From NCBI GenBank assembly GCA_934183255.1, contig CAKPSD010000001.1:930001-994000 (forward strand): 64,000 nt of DNA. The letters are read 5' to 3'. The notes beneath the pieces are model-generated. The model saw nothing but the letters and a program-made list of their open reading frames with translations. It searched no databases and was not told where the DNA came from. Origin of the DNA: an uncultured Bacilli bacterium (GTDB lineage Bacteria; Bacillota_I; Bacilli_A; RFN20; DUOF01). Within the stretch, counting starts at the first letter, position 1. Each line of letters starts with the position of its first letter. A program made the position numbers and the translations under genes. Positions 27,601 through 34,878 of this stretch are shown here, in pieces.

Positions 27601-28392
27601 TATGTAGAACCATTGGTTGCTACTTTAAATGTTAGCACTGCTTGGATTTGGATAACTTTGGGATCAATTGCTTTTGTACTTGCTGTAACTTATACTGTTT
27701 TACATTTCCTTATAAAAAATAAAAAGTTAATAATTGTAAGAAATGTAAGTAGAAGAAAAATACGCAGAATAATTAGAAAAAATAAACGATTGGATAATAT
27801 AAATAGTTTAATTAAGTCTCAAAGTGAAAAACTAGAAAAGACAAATCAAGATATAGAAATAGAAGAACCTGTAAAATTTGTTAAAAATACAGTTTATGTA
27901 TCAAGTGTCGATGATCAAATATCTATGTCATTTGTTGATAAATTATTTAAATCTGAGTATGGTACAAAACAATTCTATAGTGAAGTTAAAAATGAATTGT
28001 TATCCTATGAGGGAATTGTTAGTAAAATAAAAAGGGATTATGAGACATTCTATTTAAATAATATTCCTGTTGCTAAATTTGATATAGTTGATGGAGAACT
28101 AGTAGTTTACTTTGCGTTAGATCCTACTCAATATAAAAAAGAAGAGTATCATCATGAAGATGTATCAAAGCAAAAAGTGTTCATGCCAGTTCCATTAAAA
28201 CTTACTGTTAATTCTATTGAGTCATTAAGACATGCAAAAATGTTTGTTAGAATTATTAGAAAACGTGAACGTATTAAAGCAGTAAGTAACTTTGTCAGAA
28301 CTGATTATGTGAATATATATACTGCTAAAGAAGGAACATTTAAATTGTTTAGAAAAACAATGGCAAGGAAAGATGAAGAAATAGAAGATTAA
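24685..28392 (+). CDS. Large surface protein with LRR, B-repeat and MBG domains and cytoplasmic tail
   Basis: A 1235-residue protein from GTG at 24685, behind AGAGGTGG. Parts in order: signal peptide (1-28); a BspA-type leucine-rich repeat region (about 60-170, with IGDYAFKNFTNITEIFVPESV); an InlB B-repeat-like module (about 225-285, FDGWYNGNTKLNKDT); Ig-like segments; and at least four YDG/MBG-like beta modules (repeated YDGNVK and EYGNQ). A single membrane helix follows near 985-1010, then a cytoplasmic domain of about 225 residues. That last part resembles an unnamed Firmicute domain with an LVVYFALDPTQY-type core. Adhesion or surface sensing linked to an inside domain is plausible. No LPxTG anchor is present. 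Confidence 0.8.
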   Translation: MKKDKTLKYIILIFMAVMSFFVFSNNNAKAITLIDEESKINLELQENSGEYVIIGASTSETNIVNWTIPNEYDSKPIVAIKDGTNSSVLEGLANVLSGKIVVGSNIKTIGDYAFKNFTNITEIFVPESVVTIGLDAFLNCSSLEILRINRFYISGDQYTTIKNNETAGLNDSVKIVFPSSSLKNNYTSGAEWNEELVKKFTYEVNIILSYVYPDANVAISSDQIVGYFGLPLANTIFNNNDLKDEYNLSFSGFNFDGWYNGNTKLNKDTLVMGNMNVYPKWQLKELQDVNLSAYYIANDSSLVKYGDGDTVIEYGEKNDGLKLMTTYSHELSDNFSNITYTWYKAIGSSFTSIASSDTYDVKFVNDSGIYKCRIVASYIGKDGNNNDYTYEVSVENQINVIIQKRDLIINVNGNSTEYGTYVVPQKINDKYYSIDSTTSFASGEYIDDNDVLTFSNFDDEYKNVGIYSNALKLVINKITDGVEDRTANYNIIYNYGSLNVVAKNISINLSENKIVEYGNQENITLQASYNIYGEIENVVYTFTRENASIKDVGEYSIIDVSCNNTNYLVSLNNTIIRKFIITPKKVQVVWNVEANLVYDGNVKQATAKYSDNNDVEHDLNIIFTKNEVSSTFKNAGEYTLTATMKEENSNYLLYYDVQITKTIEKAESILSGAERQTKIYNGYNQYVVADVNHYEAIIKQKYSQRDECKNVTTNSSPCLVVVYVDETENYKAASKNFNLYIEPYQLTVSPNVFEVIYGVPISSSDLSMPVEGINDETIMVYFVAANISSQRDVGEYDIVGISYTSSNNYRVSMVNDSGINKLHVIPMPLTVEFYYYENLVYDGNVKNIGVRIFGTEEDKETIGLVVDYGDKPIRNAGKYSIKVSLTNPNYKITNLSTLEFNIAKASYNVDDLKLESKKVRYNFSSHFINLQGNLPAGLKAVYTIDGHPGNGTVLPFKHIVKVTFEGDFENYNYVEPLVATLNVSTAWIWITLGSIAFVLAVTYTVLHFLIKNKKLIIVRNVSRRKIRRIIRKNKRLDNINSLIKSQSEKLEKTNQDIEIEEPVKFVKNTVYVSSVDDQISMSFVDKLFKSEYGTKQFYSEVKNELLSYEGIVSKIKRDYETFYLNNIPVAKFDIVDGELVVYFALDPTQYKKEEYHHEDVSKQKVFMPVPLKLTVNSIESLRHAKMFVRIIRKRERIKAVSNFVRTDYVNIYTAKEGTFKLFRKTMARKDEEIED

Positions 28393-28425
28393 AAGGCTAT
28401 TTAATTTATAAATAAGCCTTTTTTC
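28391..28425 (+). terminator. Terminator after the large surface protein gene
   Basis: AAAAGGCT-ATTTA pairs with TAAAT-AAGCCTTTT (one bulge) and is followed by a run of T. The stem starts at the stop codon. Confidence 0.8.
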
Positions 28426-28475
28426 TTCTTTTTTTAATTGATAACTTTTATAATTATAGCAAAAGGGGTGTTTTA

Positions 28476-30542
28476 ATGATTTATTTATATATTGCAATTT
28501 CTGCATCTCTTATTTCTATACTATATGCTTTTGTTTTATATAGAAGAAATAAGAAACTTTTAGTTGCAGATAAAAAAATGGAAGAGATATCTTCTTATAT
28601 TCATGAAGGTGCGATGGCTTTCTTAAAAAGGGAATATAAAATAATTTCAATATTTGTATTAGGAGTAGCAGTTCTTCTTTCAGTGCTTGGATTATTTCCT
28701 GCTTTTAAAAATGCTGAAGGTGTTGGGTGGAAATCTGCTTTAGCATTTATTTGTGGTGCTGTTTTATCTGCACTTGCTGGATTTATAGGAATGCTAGCAG
28801 CTACTAAAGCTAATTCGAGAGTTGCATACAATGCTAAAGAAAAAGGTATGTCAGGGGCATTAAAAGTAGCATTTAATGGTGGTTCTGTACTAGGACTTAG
28901 TGTTGTAGGATTTAGTTTGCTTGGATTAACGGCTATATTTATGATATTTGTGTATGCTACTGGTGAATATGCAACAGCTGCTCATGTTGTTTCTGGTTAT
29001 GGATTAGGTGCATCATTTATTGCATTATTTGCTCGTGTTGGTGGAGGTATATATACTAAAGCTGCTGATGTAGGAGCTGATTTAGTAGGTAAAGTTGAAG
29101 CTGGAATACCTGAAGATGATCCTAGAAATCCTGCTGTTATTGCTGATAATGTTGGTGATAATGTTGGTGATATTGCTGGTATGGGTAGTGATTTATGTGA
29201 ATCATATATTGGATCAATTGTATCTGCTATTTCACTTGGACTTGCATTAGTAGTTAATGGTGTTATTTCACCAAGTAAAGGTACTATATTTCCTTTACTT
29301 ATCGCAGCAATAGGAATTGTTGCTTGTCTTATTAGCCAAATTTTTGTTGGAAGCAAAGAATGGAAAAATCCTAAATTAGCATTAAATATTGCAACGTGGT
29401 TTGCTAGTTTATTGACTATGATAGGAGCGTTGATATTTTCAAAAATATATTTAGAATCATTTAAACCATTTTTTGCTGTTTTGTCAGGGCTTGTAGTTGG
29501 AGTTATAATTGGTTATATTGCTGAATATTATACTTCTAGTGATTATGGACAAGTTAAAGAAATTGCTAAACAATCTAGAACTGGTCATGCTACTAATATT
29601 ATTGCTGGATTAGGTAGTGGCATGCAATCTACAGCATTAACAATTATTGCTTTAACGGCTGGTATTATAGTAGCTTATTTATGCTATGGTAATTATGGTA
29701 TTGCTCTAGCGGCAGTTGGTATGCTTTCTACTGTAGGAATTACTGTTTCTGTTGATGCATATGGTCCTATAGCTGATAATGCTGGTGGTATCGCAGAAAT
29801 GTCTGAACAAGAAGAAAGTGTTCGCAATATTACTGATAAATTAGATTCAGTTGGTAATACTACTGCAGCGGTTGGAAAAGGGTTCTGTATTGGTGGGGCT
29901 ACATTTACTGCACTTGCTTTATTTATTGCTTTTGCACAGGCTAGTGGGTTAAGTGCAATTGATATAATAAAACCAGGAACTGTAGTTTGTTTATTAATAG
30001 GAGCAATGCTTCCATATTTATTTACTTCTTTGACTATGAAATCAGTTGGAAAAGCAGCTAATAAGATGATTGAAGAGGTAAGAAGACAATTTAAAGAAAA
30101 ACCAGGAATTATGGAAAACACAGAAAAACCTGATTATGCTAAGTGTGTTGACATTTCGACAAGAGCGGCATTAAAAGAAATGATTTTGCCTGCTGTTATA
30201 GCTGTTGTATCTCCAGTACTATCTGGATTCTTATTTGGTGCTGAGGGACTTGGTGGATTACTTGTTGGAGGGCTAGCAAGTGCAATTATGCTAGCTGTAT
30301 TTATGGCAAATGCTGGTGGAGCTTGGGATAATGCTAAAAAGTATATAGAAGAAGGTAATTATGGAGGAAAAGGTTCTGAAACTCATAAAGCTGCTGTAAC
30401 TGGTGATACAGTTGGGGATCCATTTAAAGATACAGCTGGACCTGCAATGGATATACTTATAAAGTTAATGTCTGTTATTGCCTTAGTGTTAGCTCCAATT
30501 TTAGCTAATATTACACCTTTGCTTAGTTTCTTATTTAAGTAA
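28476..30542 (+). CDS. hppA: Membrane-bound pyrophosphatase, K+-dependent type
   Basis: A 688-residue protein with about 16 membrane helices. It contains the catalytic loop DDPRNPAVIADNVGDNVGD, with its upstream KAADVGADLVGKVEAG, and later DAYGPIADNAGGIAEM. In the helix that sets potassium dependence, the sequence is GNTTAAVGKGF, with Ala where K+-independent enzymes have Lys. So this should be a K+-dependent enzyme pumping H+ or Na+ by hydrolysing pyrophosphate. Pumping sodium rather than protons depends on a Glu position I could not place with certainty. Full length for the family, single gene with its own terminator upstream; useful to recycle pyrophosphate energy in an anaerobe. Confidence 0.97.
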   Translation: MIYLYIAISASLISILYAFVLYRRNKKLLVADKKMEEISSYIHEGAMAFLKREYKIISIFVLGVAVLLSVLGLFPAFKNAEGVGWKSALAFICGAVLSALAGFIGMLAATKANSRVAYNAKEKGMSGALKVAFNGGSVLGLSVVGFSLLGLTAIFMIFVYATGEYATAAHVVSGYGLGASFIALFARVGGGIYTKAADVGADLVGKVEAGIPEDDPRNPAVIADNVGDNVGDIAGMGSDLCESYIGSIVSAISLGLALVVNGVISPSKGTIFPLLIAAIGIVACLISQIFVGSKEWKNPKLALNIATWFASLLTMIGALIFSKIYLESFKPFFAVLSGLVVGVIIGYIAEYYTSSDYGQVKEIAKQSRTGHATNIIAGLGSGMQSTALTIIALTAGIIVAYLCYGNYGIALAAVGMLSTVGITVSVDAYGPIADNAGGIAEMSEQEESVRNITDKLDSVGNTTAAVGKGFCIGGATFTALALFIAFAQASGLSAIDIIKPGTVVCLLIGAMLPYLFTSLTMKSVGKAANKMIEEVRRQFKEKPGIMENTEKPDYAKCVDISTRAALKEMILPAVIAVVSPVLSGFLFGAEGLGGLLVGGLASAIMLAVFMANAGGAWDNAKKYIEEGNYGGKGSETHKAAVTGDTVGDPFKDTAGPAMDILIKLMSVIALVLAPILANITPLLSFLFK

Positions 30543-30548
30543 GTGTTA

Positions 30549-30577
30549 TTGTAATTTTAAAAATAATAGTATATAAT
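30549..30577 (+). promoter_or_regulatory. Sigma-A promoter of rpoE
   Basis: TTGTAA and TATAAT are separated by 17 bases. The -10 lies about 31 bases ahead of the rpoE start, which has TAGGAGG. Confidence 0.7.
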
Positions 30578-30608
30578 AAAATGTCTTTATATAGGAGGAA
30601 TAATAAAA

Positions 30609-31019
30609 ATGTTAAAAAGATCAATGGTTGAAGTAGGTTATGAATTATTAGAAAAAAAACAAGGGCCTCAAAAGTTTAATAAATTATGGAATGAAGTTAG
30701 TGAAGTATTGGGATTAGAAAAAAGCGAAGCAGATGAGTACATTTCTGATTTTTACACTAATTTAAGTTTAGATGAAAGATTTGTTTTGTTAGAGGATAAC
30801 AATTGGGATTTAAGAGAAAGACAAAGTTTTGATAAGGTTCACATTGATATGAACGATGTTTATAGTGAAATCGATGAAGAAGAAAAAGAACTTAAAGAAG
30901 ATGAAGAAGAAGAGGAAGAGGAAGAAAAATCTTACGATGAAGAATTTGATGAAGAAGAAAATCCTACTACTCATGATGATGACGATGATGAGGAAGATGA
31001 AGAAGAGGAAAATTATTAA
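30609..31019 (+). CDS. rpoE: RNA polymerase delta subunit
   Basis: A 136-residue protein. Residues 1-75 are a HARE-HTH winged domain (SMVEVGYELLEKK, FNKLWNEVSEVLGL, RFVLLEDNNWDLR). The remaining 60 residues are almost purely Asp and Glu with a short Thr/His patch. This two-part layout is the delta subunit of Gram-positive RNA polymerase, which speeds recycling and modulates promoter selection. It is followed by a terminator and fba. Length is somewhat shorter than the B. subtilis protein because of a shorter acidic tail. A clear sigma-A promoter lies upstream. Confidence 0.92.
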   Translation: MLKRSMVEVGYELLEKKQGPQKFNKLWNEVSEVLGLEKSEADEYISDFYTNLSLDERFVLLEDNNWDLRERQSFDKVHIDMNDVYSEIDEEEKELKEDEEEEEEEEKSYDEEFDEEENPTTHDDDDDEEDEEEENY

Positions 31020-31054
31020 TCCTTTTCTCATTAATTTTTAAAAATAATAATAAA

Positions 31055-31084
31055 AGTATCTTAAATGTTAAGGTGCTTTTTTTT
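31055..31084 (+). terminator. Terminator after rpoE
   Basis: AGTATCTTAA pairs with TTAAGGTGCT (two G-U pairs) around an ATG loop, with a run of T after it. The T run leads straight into the promoter of fba. Confidence 0.75.
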
Positions 31085-31087
31085 ATG

Positions 31088-31096
31088 TGTTATAAT
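31088..31096 (+). promoter_or_regulatory. Extended -10 promoter element of fba
   Basis: TGTTATAAT matches a TGN extended -10. It lies 20 bases before the fba start codon and directly after the rpoE terminator. Confidence 0.5.
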
Positions 31097-31115
31097 TTTT
31101 TTGGAAGGTGAAAAT

Positions 31116-31970
31116 ATGTTAGTTAATATGAGAGAAATGCTTAATAAAGCAAAAGATGGTAAATATGCAGTAGGGCACTTTAATACTAATAACTTAGAGT
31201 GGACACAATCAATTTTAGAAGTGGCTGAAGAAATGAAAAGCCCTGTTATTATTGGTGTTAGTGAAGGTGCAGCAAAATATATGGGAGGCTATAAGGTTAT
31301 AGCGGCTATAACTAAAGCTTTAATGGAAACTATGAAAATAACGGTTCCTGTAGCTTTACATTTAGATCATGGTGGTAGTTTTGAAGCATGCAAAAACGCA
31401 ATTGATGCAGGTTTTACTTCTGTTATGATTGATGCATCTAAATATGAATATAAAGAAAATGTAAGACTTACAAAAGAAGTAGTAGAATATGCTAAGAAAT
31501 TTAATGTTAGTGTAGAAGCAGAATTAGGACATGTTGGTGGACAAGAAGATACAGTTAGTGCTGGCATACTTTATGCTGATGTAAATGAATGTGCATCATT
31601 TGTAAAAGAAACCGGAGTAGATTGCTTAGCACCTGCTTTAGGATCTGTTCATGGGCCATATAAAGGTGAGCCAAAATTAGGATTTAAAGAAATGTTAGAA
31701 ATTAAAAATAAAACTAATATGCCATTGGTATTACATGGTGGTAGTGGTATTCCTGATTATCAAATTAGAGAAGCTATTTCTAGAGGAACAAGTAAAATAA
31801 ATGTTAATACAGAATGTCAACAAGCATTTACTGCAATTGTAAGAGAAGTTTTAAATAATGATAGTAAAGTATATGATCCTAGAAAGGTAATTGGTCCTGG
31901 TAAGGAAGGAATAAAGAAAGTAGTTAGAGAAAAAATAGAATTATTTGGAAGTAAGGGAAAGGCTGAATAA
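31116..31970 (+). CDS. fba: Class II fructose-bisphosphate aldolase
   Basis: A 284-residue protein from the ATG at 31116 behind GGAAGGTG. It cleaves fructose-1,6-bisphosphate in glycolysis using zinc. The metal ligands are visible: HLDH at residues 82-85, ELGHVGG later, and LHGGSGIP near 205. NVNTE closes the barrel. The family is typically about 285 residues, so the length is right, and class II is used in most Firmicutes. Tagatose-bisphosphate aldolase is a close relative and cannot be excluded by eye. Followed by a strong terminator. Confidence 0.93.
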   Translation: MLVNMREMLNKAKDGKYAVGHFNTNNLEWTQSILEVAEEMKSPVIIGVSEGAAKYMGGYKVIAAITKALMETMKITVPVALHLDHGGSFEACKNAIDAGFTSVMIDASKYEYKENVRLTKEVVEYAKKFNVSVEAELGHVGGQEDTVSAGILYADVNECASFVKETGVDCLAPALGSVHGPYKGEPKLGFKEMLEIKNKTNMPLVLHGGSGIPDYQIREAISRGTSKINVNTECQQAFTAIVREVLNNDSKVYDPRKVIGPGKEGIKKVVREKIELFGSKGKAE

Positions 31971-31982
31971 CAGCCTTTTTTT
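31958..31982 (+). terminator. Terminator after fba
   Basis: AAAGGCTG/CAGCCTTT with an AATAA loop, then T. The fba stop codon lies in the loop. Confidence 0.85.
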
Positions 31983-32065
31983 ATAAAGAATAAATAAAAA
32001 GGCCATATTAATTGAAAATAATTAGATAATTAAGATAATATAAAAATAAGAAGTAGGTGTTTTTA

Positions 32066-34165
32066 GTGAAGAAGATGAAGGTGAAGAATGCAATAAATAT
32101 AGGAAAAGATTCTTTAGGCTTCATTTTTAAAATAGATGTATATAAAGATAAGAAAAGCTATGATTTTCGTATAAGTAGTTTGCGAGAAGAGGAAGATAAA
32201 AACTTAGTAAGATTAAAAGAAAATTTAGAAAAGATAATAAGTATAAAAGAAGAAGATAATAGAATAAATATAACTCTAAATGTAAATGGTACAGTTAGAG
32301 TGTTAGGCTATATAGAAAATAATAAATATATAGAAAATGTTCCTTTAACCAATACAGAGATAAGAATGCTATCTTTAGGAGGTATTAGGGATGGAAATGT
32401 TTTTAGTAATGATGAAGAAATACCAGCTGTTACAACAGATTTACATACTCATTTAACAGGAGTGTTAAGTGCAAGAAAAGTATATGAAATAGCAATGAAA
32501 ATAAATCCTAAAAGTGTAAAATTTGAAATAGATGCTTTAGTAGATGCAAAAGTATTAGATGAAAATACAACACTTGATAGGAATAGGAAGTATACATTAT
32601 ATGAATTAAATAAGATAAAGGGATTTAAAGAAAGATTAATAGATAAAATGGAAATAAAACCATATAAACAAATAACATTTACAGATATGGATGTAATATA
32701 CGATATAAGAGGGCCGTTTTTTGCAAGTAGTGATCCAAAATTATTTGAAGCGTATATATTAAAAATTGGAGAAGTATATAAAGAAAATAATGTAAAGTAT
32801 GTAGAATTAGCAGTAAGTAGTAAAATATTTAGATATACAACACAAAAAGAATTTGAAAAAAAGCATAAAATAATTTCTAGAGCTATAAAAAAGGCAAAAG
32901 AAAAATATGGAGTAGACATAAGTTTTTTAATAGCGAATCCTAGAAGTAAAGTATCCCAGAATGAACTTAATCAATATTTATTTACAATAGCTAAAAACAT
33001 CAAATATCCATACATAACTGGAATAGATTTGTTGGGTCATGAAAAAAACTCAAACAAAATATTCTCGTATGTATTTGGAAGCGTAGCAAGAATGTGTGCA
33101 TTGCATAACTTATCGTATTTTACAATAAGAAGCCATGCAGGAGAGACAAGGGAAAATATAGAAAATGTAAAAGATTTCTTGTTAGGAATTAAAGAAGAAC
33201 TAACGTATATGAAAGAAAAAGAAGGAATAGATGAAAGATATTTGCTAGATATACGAGTAGGGCATGGGATATATGGAATAGATGAGGAAACATTGTCTTT
33301 AATGGAAGAATTAAATGTAAAGGTAGAAATAAATGCAAGTAGTAACTTAGCTTTAAATAACATATATGATTTGAAACAAATACCAATAAAAACATATTTA
33401 GATAGAGGTATACAAGTAGTATTAGGAACAGATGGGATGGGAATATATATAACTGATAATAGGCAAGAATCTTTAATTGCATACCATTTAGGGGCAACTA
33501 GAGAAGAATTAGAAGGAATAAGGAAGTTTGAGGATGAGTATGTTAAAAGGAAAAATAAAGAAAAAGGTTATAAAAATGATGTGCAAATCTTAGCAGAGAA
33601 GGCATATCGTTCTCAAATGTTTGAACTATCAGGGATTAACACTACGAAAATGCCAAATATTGATTATAGTTTAGAGTCATATTTAGATAGTAAAAAAATA
33701 GCGTTTATATGTGGTATGGAAAAGAAACAAGAAGATGATGAACTATTAAAAGAAGATATAATGAAAATAGTAGAAAAAATAATTGTAAATAAAGAGAGTA
33801 TAATGATTTATGATGATAATTCATATATAAATGAGATTATAGAAAAAGTGTGTGAAAAATGTAATATAGAGTTAATAAAAGTTACATCAATAGATCAAAG
33901 TGATGAAGAATTAGTGTATGGAAAAGATAAGTATGAAATAAGTAAAAATGTAACTAGGTATTTTTCAAAACACGAGGGCAAGATTTTTGTGTTAGGAGGA
34001 TCGTTATTTGCAAGCGATTTATTAGTTAATTTAGAGAACGAGGAAGTAGAAGGTATATATGATCCAAGAATAGAAGGAGCAAGTAAAGAGTATGAAGAGA
34101 GAAGGAACAATAAAGATGAGCAGGAAGATAAAGATTTAGTAGTAACAAGAACAAGGAAAAAATAA
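32066..34165 (+). CDS. Adenosine-deaminase-like protein with extra N- and C-terminal domains
   Basis: A 699-residue protein from GTG at 32066 behind TAGGTG. Residues about 125-535 resemble the ADA/AMP-deaminase metal hydrolase barrel: DLHTHLTG (metal His pair), RSHAGETREN (His-Ala-Gly-Glu), RVGHGIYG and VLGTDGMGIY with the catalytic Asp. The second Asp of the usual TDD motif is Gly. About 120 residues precede this and 160 follow, the latter an alpha/beta region (KIAFICGMEKK and KIFVLGGSLFASDLL) that I cannot name. Adenosine or a modified adenine is the natural substrate guess. The partner gene at 34218 lies 52 bases downstream. Codon choice looks heavy in ATA compared with its neighbours, by eye. 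Confidence 0.75.
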   Translation: MKKMKVKNAINIGKDSLGFIFKIDVYKDKKSYDFRISSLREEEDKNLVRLKENLEKIISIKEEDNRINITLNVNGTVRVLGYIENNKYIENVPLTNTEIRMLSLGGIRDGNVFSNDEEIPAVTTDLHTHLTGVLSARKVYEIAMKINPKSVKFEIDALVDAKVLDENTTLDRNRKYTLYELNKIKGFKERLIDKMEIKPYKQITFTDMDVIYDIRGPFFASSDPKLFEAYILKIGEVYKENNVKYVELAVSSKIFRYTTQKEFEKKHKIISRAIKKAKEKYGVDISFLIANPRSKVSQNELNQYLFTIAKNIKYPYITGIDLLGHEKNSNKIFSYVFGSVARMCALHNLSYFTIRSHAGETRENIENVKDFLLGIKEELTYMKEKEGIDERYLLDIRVGHGIYGIDEETLSLMEELNVKVEINASSNLALNNIYDLKQIPIKTYLDRGIQVVLGTDGMGIYITDNRQESLIAYHLGATREELEGIRKFEDEYVKRKNKEKGYKNDVQILAEKAYRSQMFELSGINTTKMPNIDYSLESYLDSKKIAFICGMEKKQEDDELLKEDIMKIVEKIIVNKESIMIYDDNSYINEIIEKVCEKCNIELIKVTSIDQSDEELVYGKDKYEISKNVTRYFSKHEGKIFVLGGSLFASDLLVNLENEEVEGIYDPRIEGASKEYEERRNNKDEQEDKDLVVTRTRKK

Positions 34166-34217
34166 ATTGAAAAAAAGAAGCAAACATGTGATAATAAAAG
34201 AGAGAAGGTAGAGACTA

Positions 34218-34811
34218 ATGAAACGAAAAGAATATGAAAAACTATTAGATAAAATAGAAGAAGCAAATCTAGTATATGGTGGTTTGGTATTAGAACATGC
34301 AGATTATAATGAAACTAGACAGCCTTTATCTTTTAAAGAGAGCAAGATAGAAATGGATAAAGCAAAAAAGGAGCTAGATGGATATAAAGCAGAGTTAGAT
34401 GATATTTTAACTGTAGATATGGAAGCATTTGCAGATAAATTTTTGACATATATAAATTCAATAAGTAATAGGAAATATGTGGTAGATTCACCTAAAATAG
34501 ATGGAGTAAAATTATGGATAGCAAGACCAATAGATAGGAAAACAACGACTTTTTATAAATTAATAACTGAAGCAGAGGATATGTTCGTATTAGGAGCAGG
34601 AGATAAAAAAGTAATACCACATCAAGCAGTATATATAGGTGGTATGCAAATACCAACAATGTATGGAACTAACAATAAATATTTTTCTGCTTACAATTTA
34701 ATGCAGGGTAAATATGATGTGAAGTACAGGCAATTTGAAGATACTTTTATGAAAAAATTAGAAGAAGAATTAGTTGAAGTTTACATTCCAAAGAGAAAAA
34801 ATAAAAGATAA
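34218..34811 (+). CDS. Hypothetical protein paired with the ADA-like gene
   Basis: A 197-residue protein that I do not recognise. Residues 1-70 are helical and charged, probably a coiled coil; residues 75-170 look like a mixed alpha/beta domain (YVVDSPKIDGVKLWIARPID, then VYIGGMQIPTMYG); the C terminus is basic. No signal peptide or membrane helix is visible. It follows the ADA-like gene on the same strand with a 52-base gap and no terminator, so the two may be expressed together. The AGAGAAGG site supports the start. The function is unknown; a binding or regulatory partner is one possibility. Confidence 0.6.
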   Translation: MKRKEYEKLLDKIEEANLVYGGLVLEHADYNETRQPLSFKESKIEMDKAKKELDGYKAELDDILTVDMEAFADKFLTYINSISNRKYVVDSPKIDGVKLWIARPIDRKTTTFYKLITEAEDMFVLGAGDKKVIPHQAVYIGGMQIPTMYGTNNKYFSAYNLMQGKYDVKYRQFEDTFMKKLEEELVEVYIPKRKNKR

Positions 34812-34837
34812 ATATAATAGACTTTAATTTGTTATAA

Positions 34838-34878
34838 AAAAAACATCTTGTTAATACATTTTAATGAGGTGTTTTTTT
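34838..34878 (+). terminator. Long hairpin that overlaps the murA ribosome site
   Basis: A 17-bp arm (with a few G-U pairs) starting AAAAAACATCTTG pairs with a 3' arm that contains GAGGTG and ends in a T run one base before the murA ATG. It would terminate the upstream gene and could also hide the murA ribosome site. Confidence 0.75.

Noticed and set aside
30810..31041. Frames opposite and overlapping the acidic tail of rpoE
   Set aside because: Low-complexity shadows of the Asp/Glu codons of the delta subunit.
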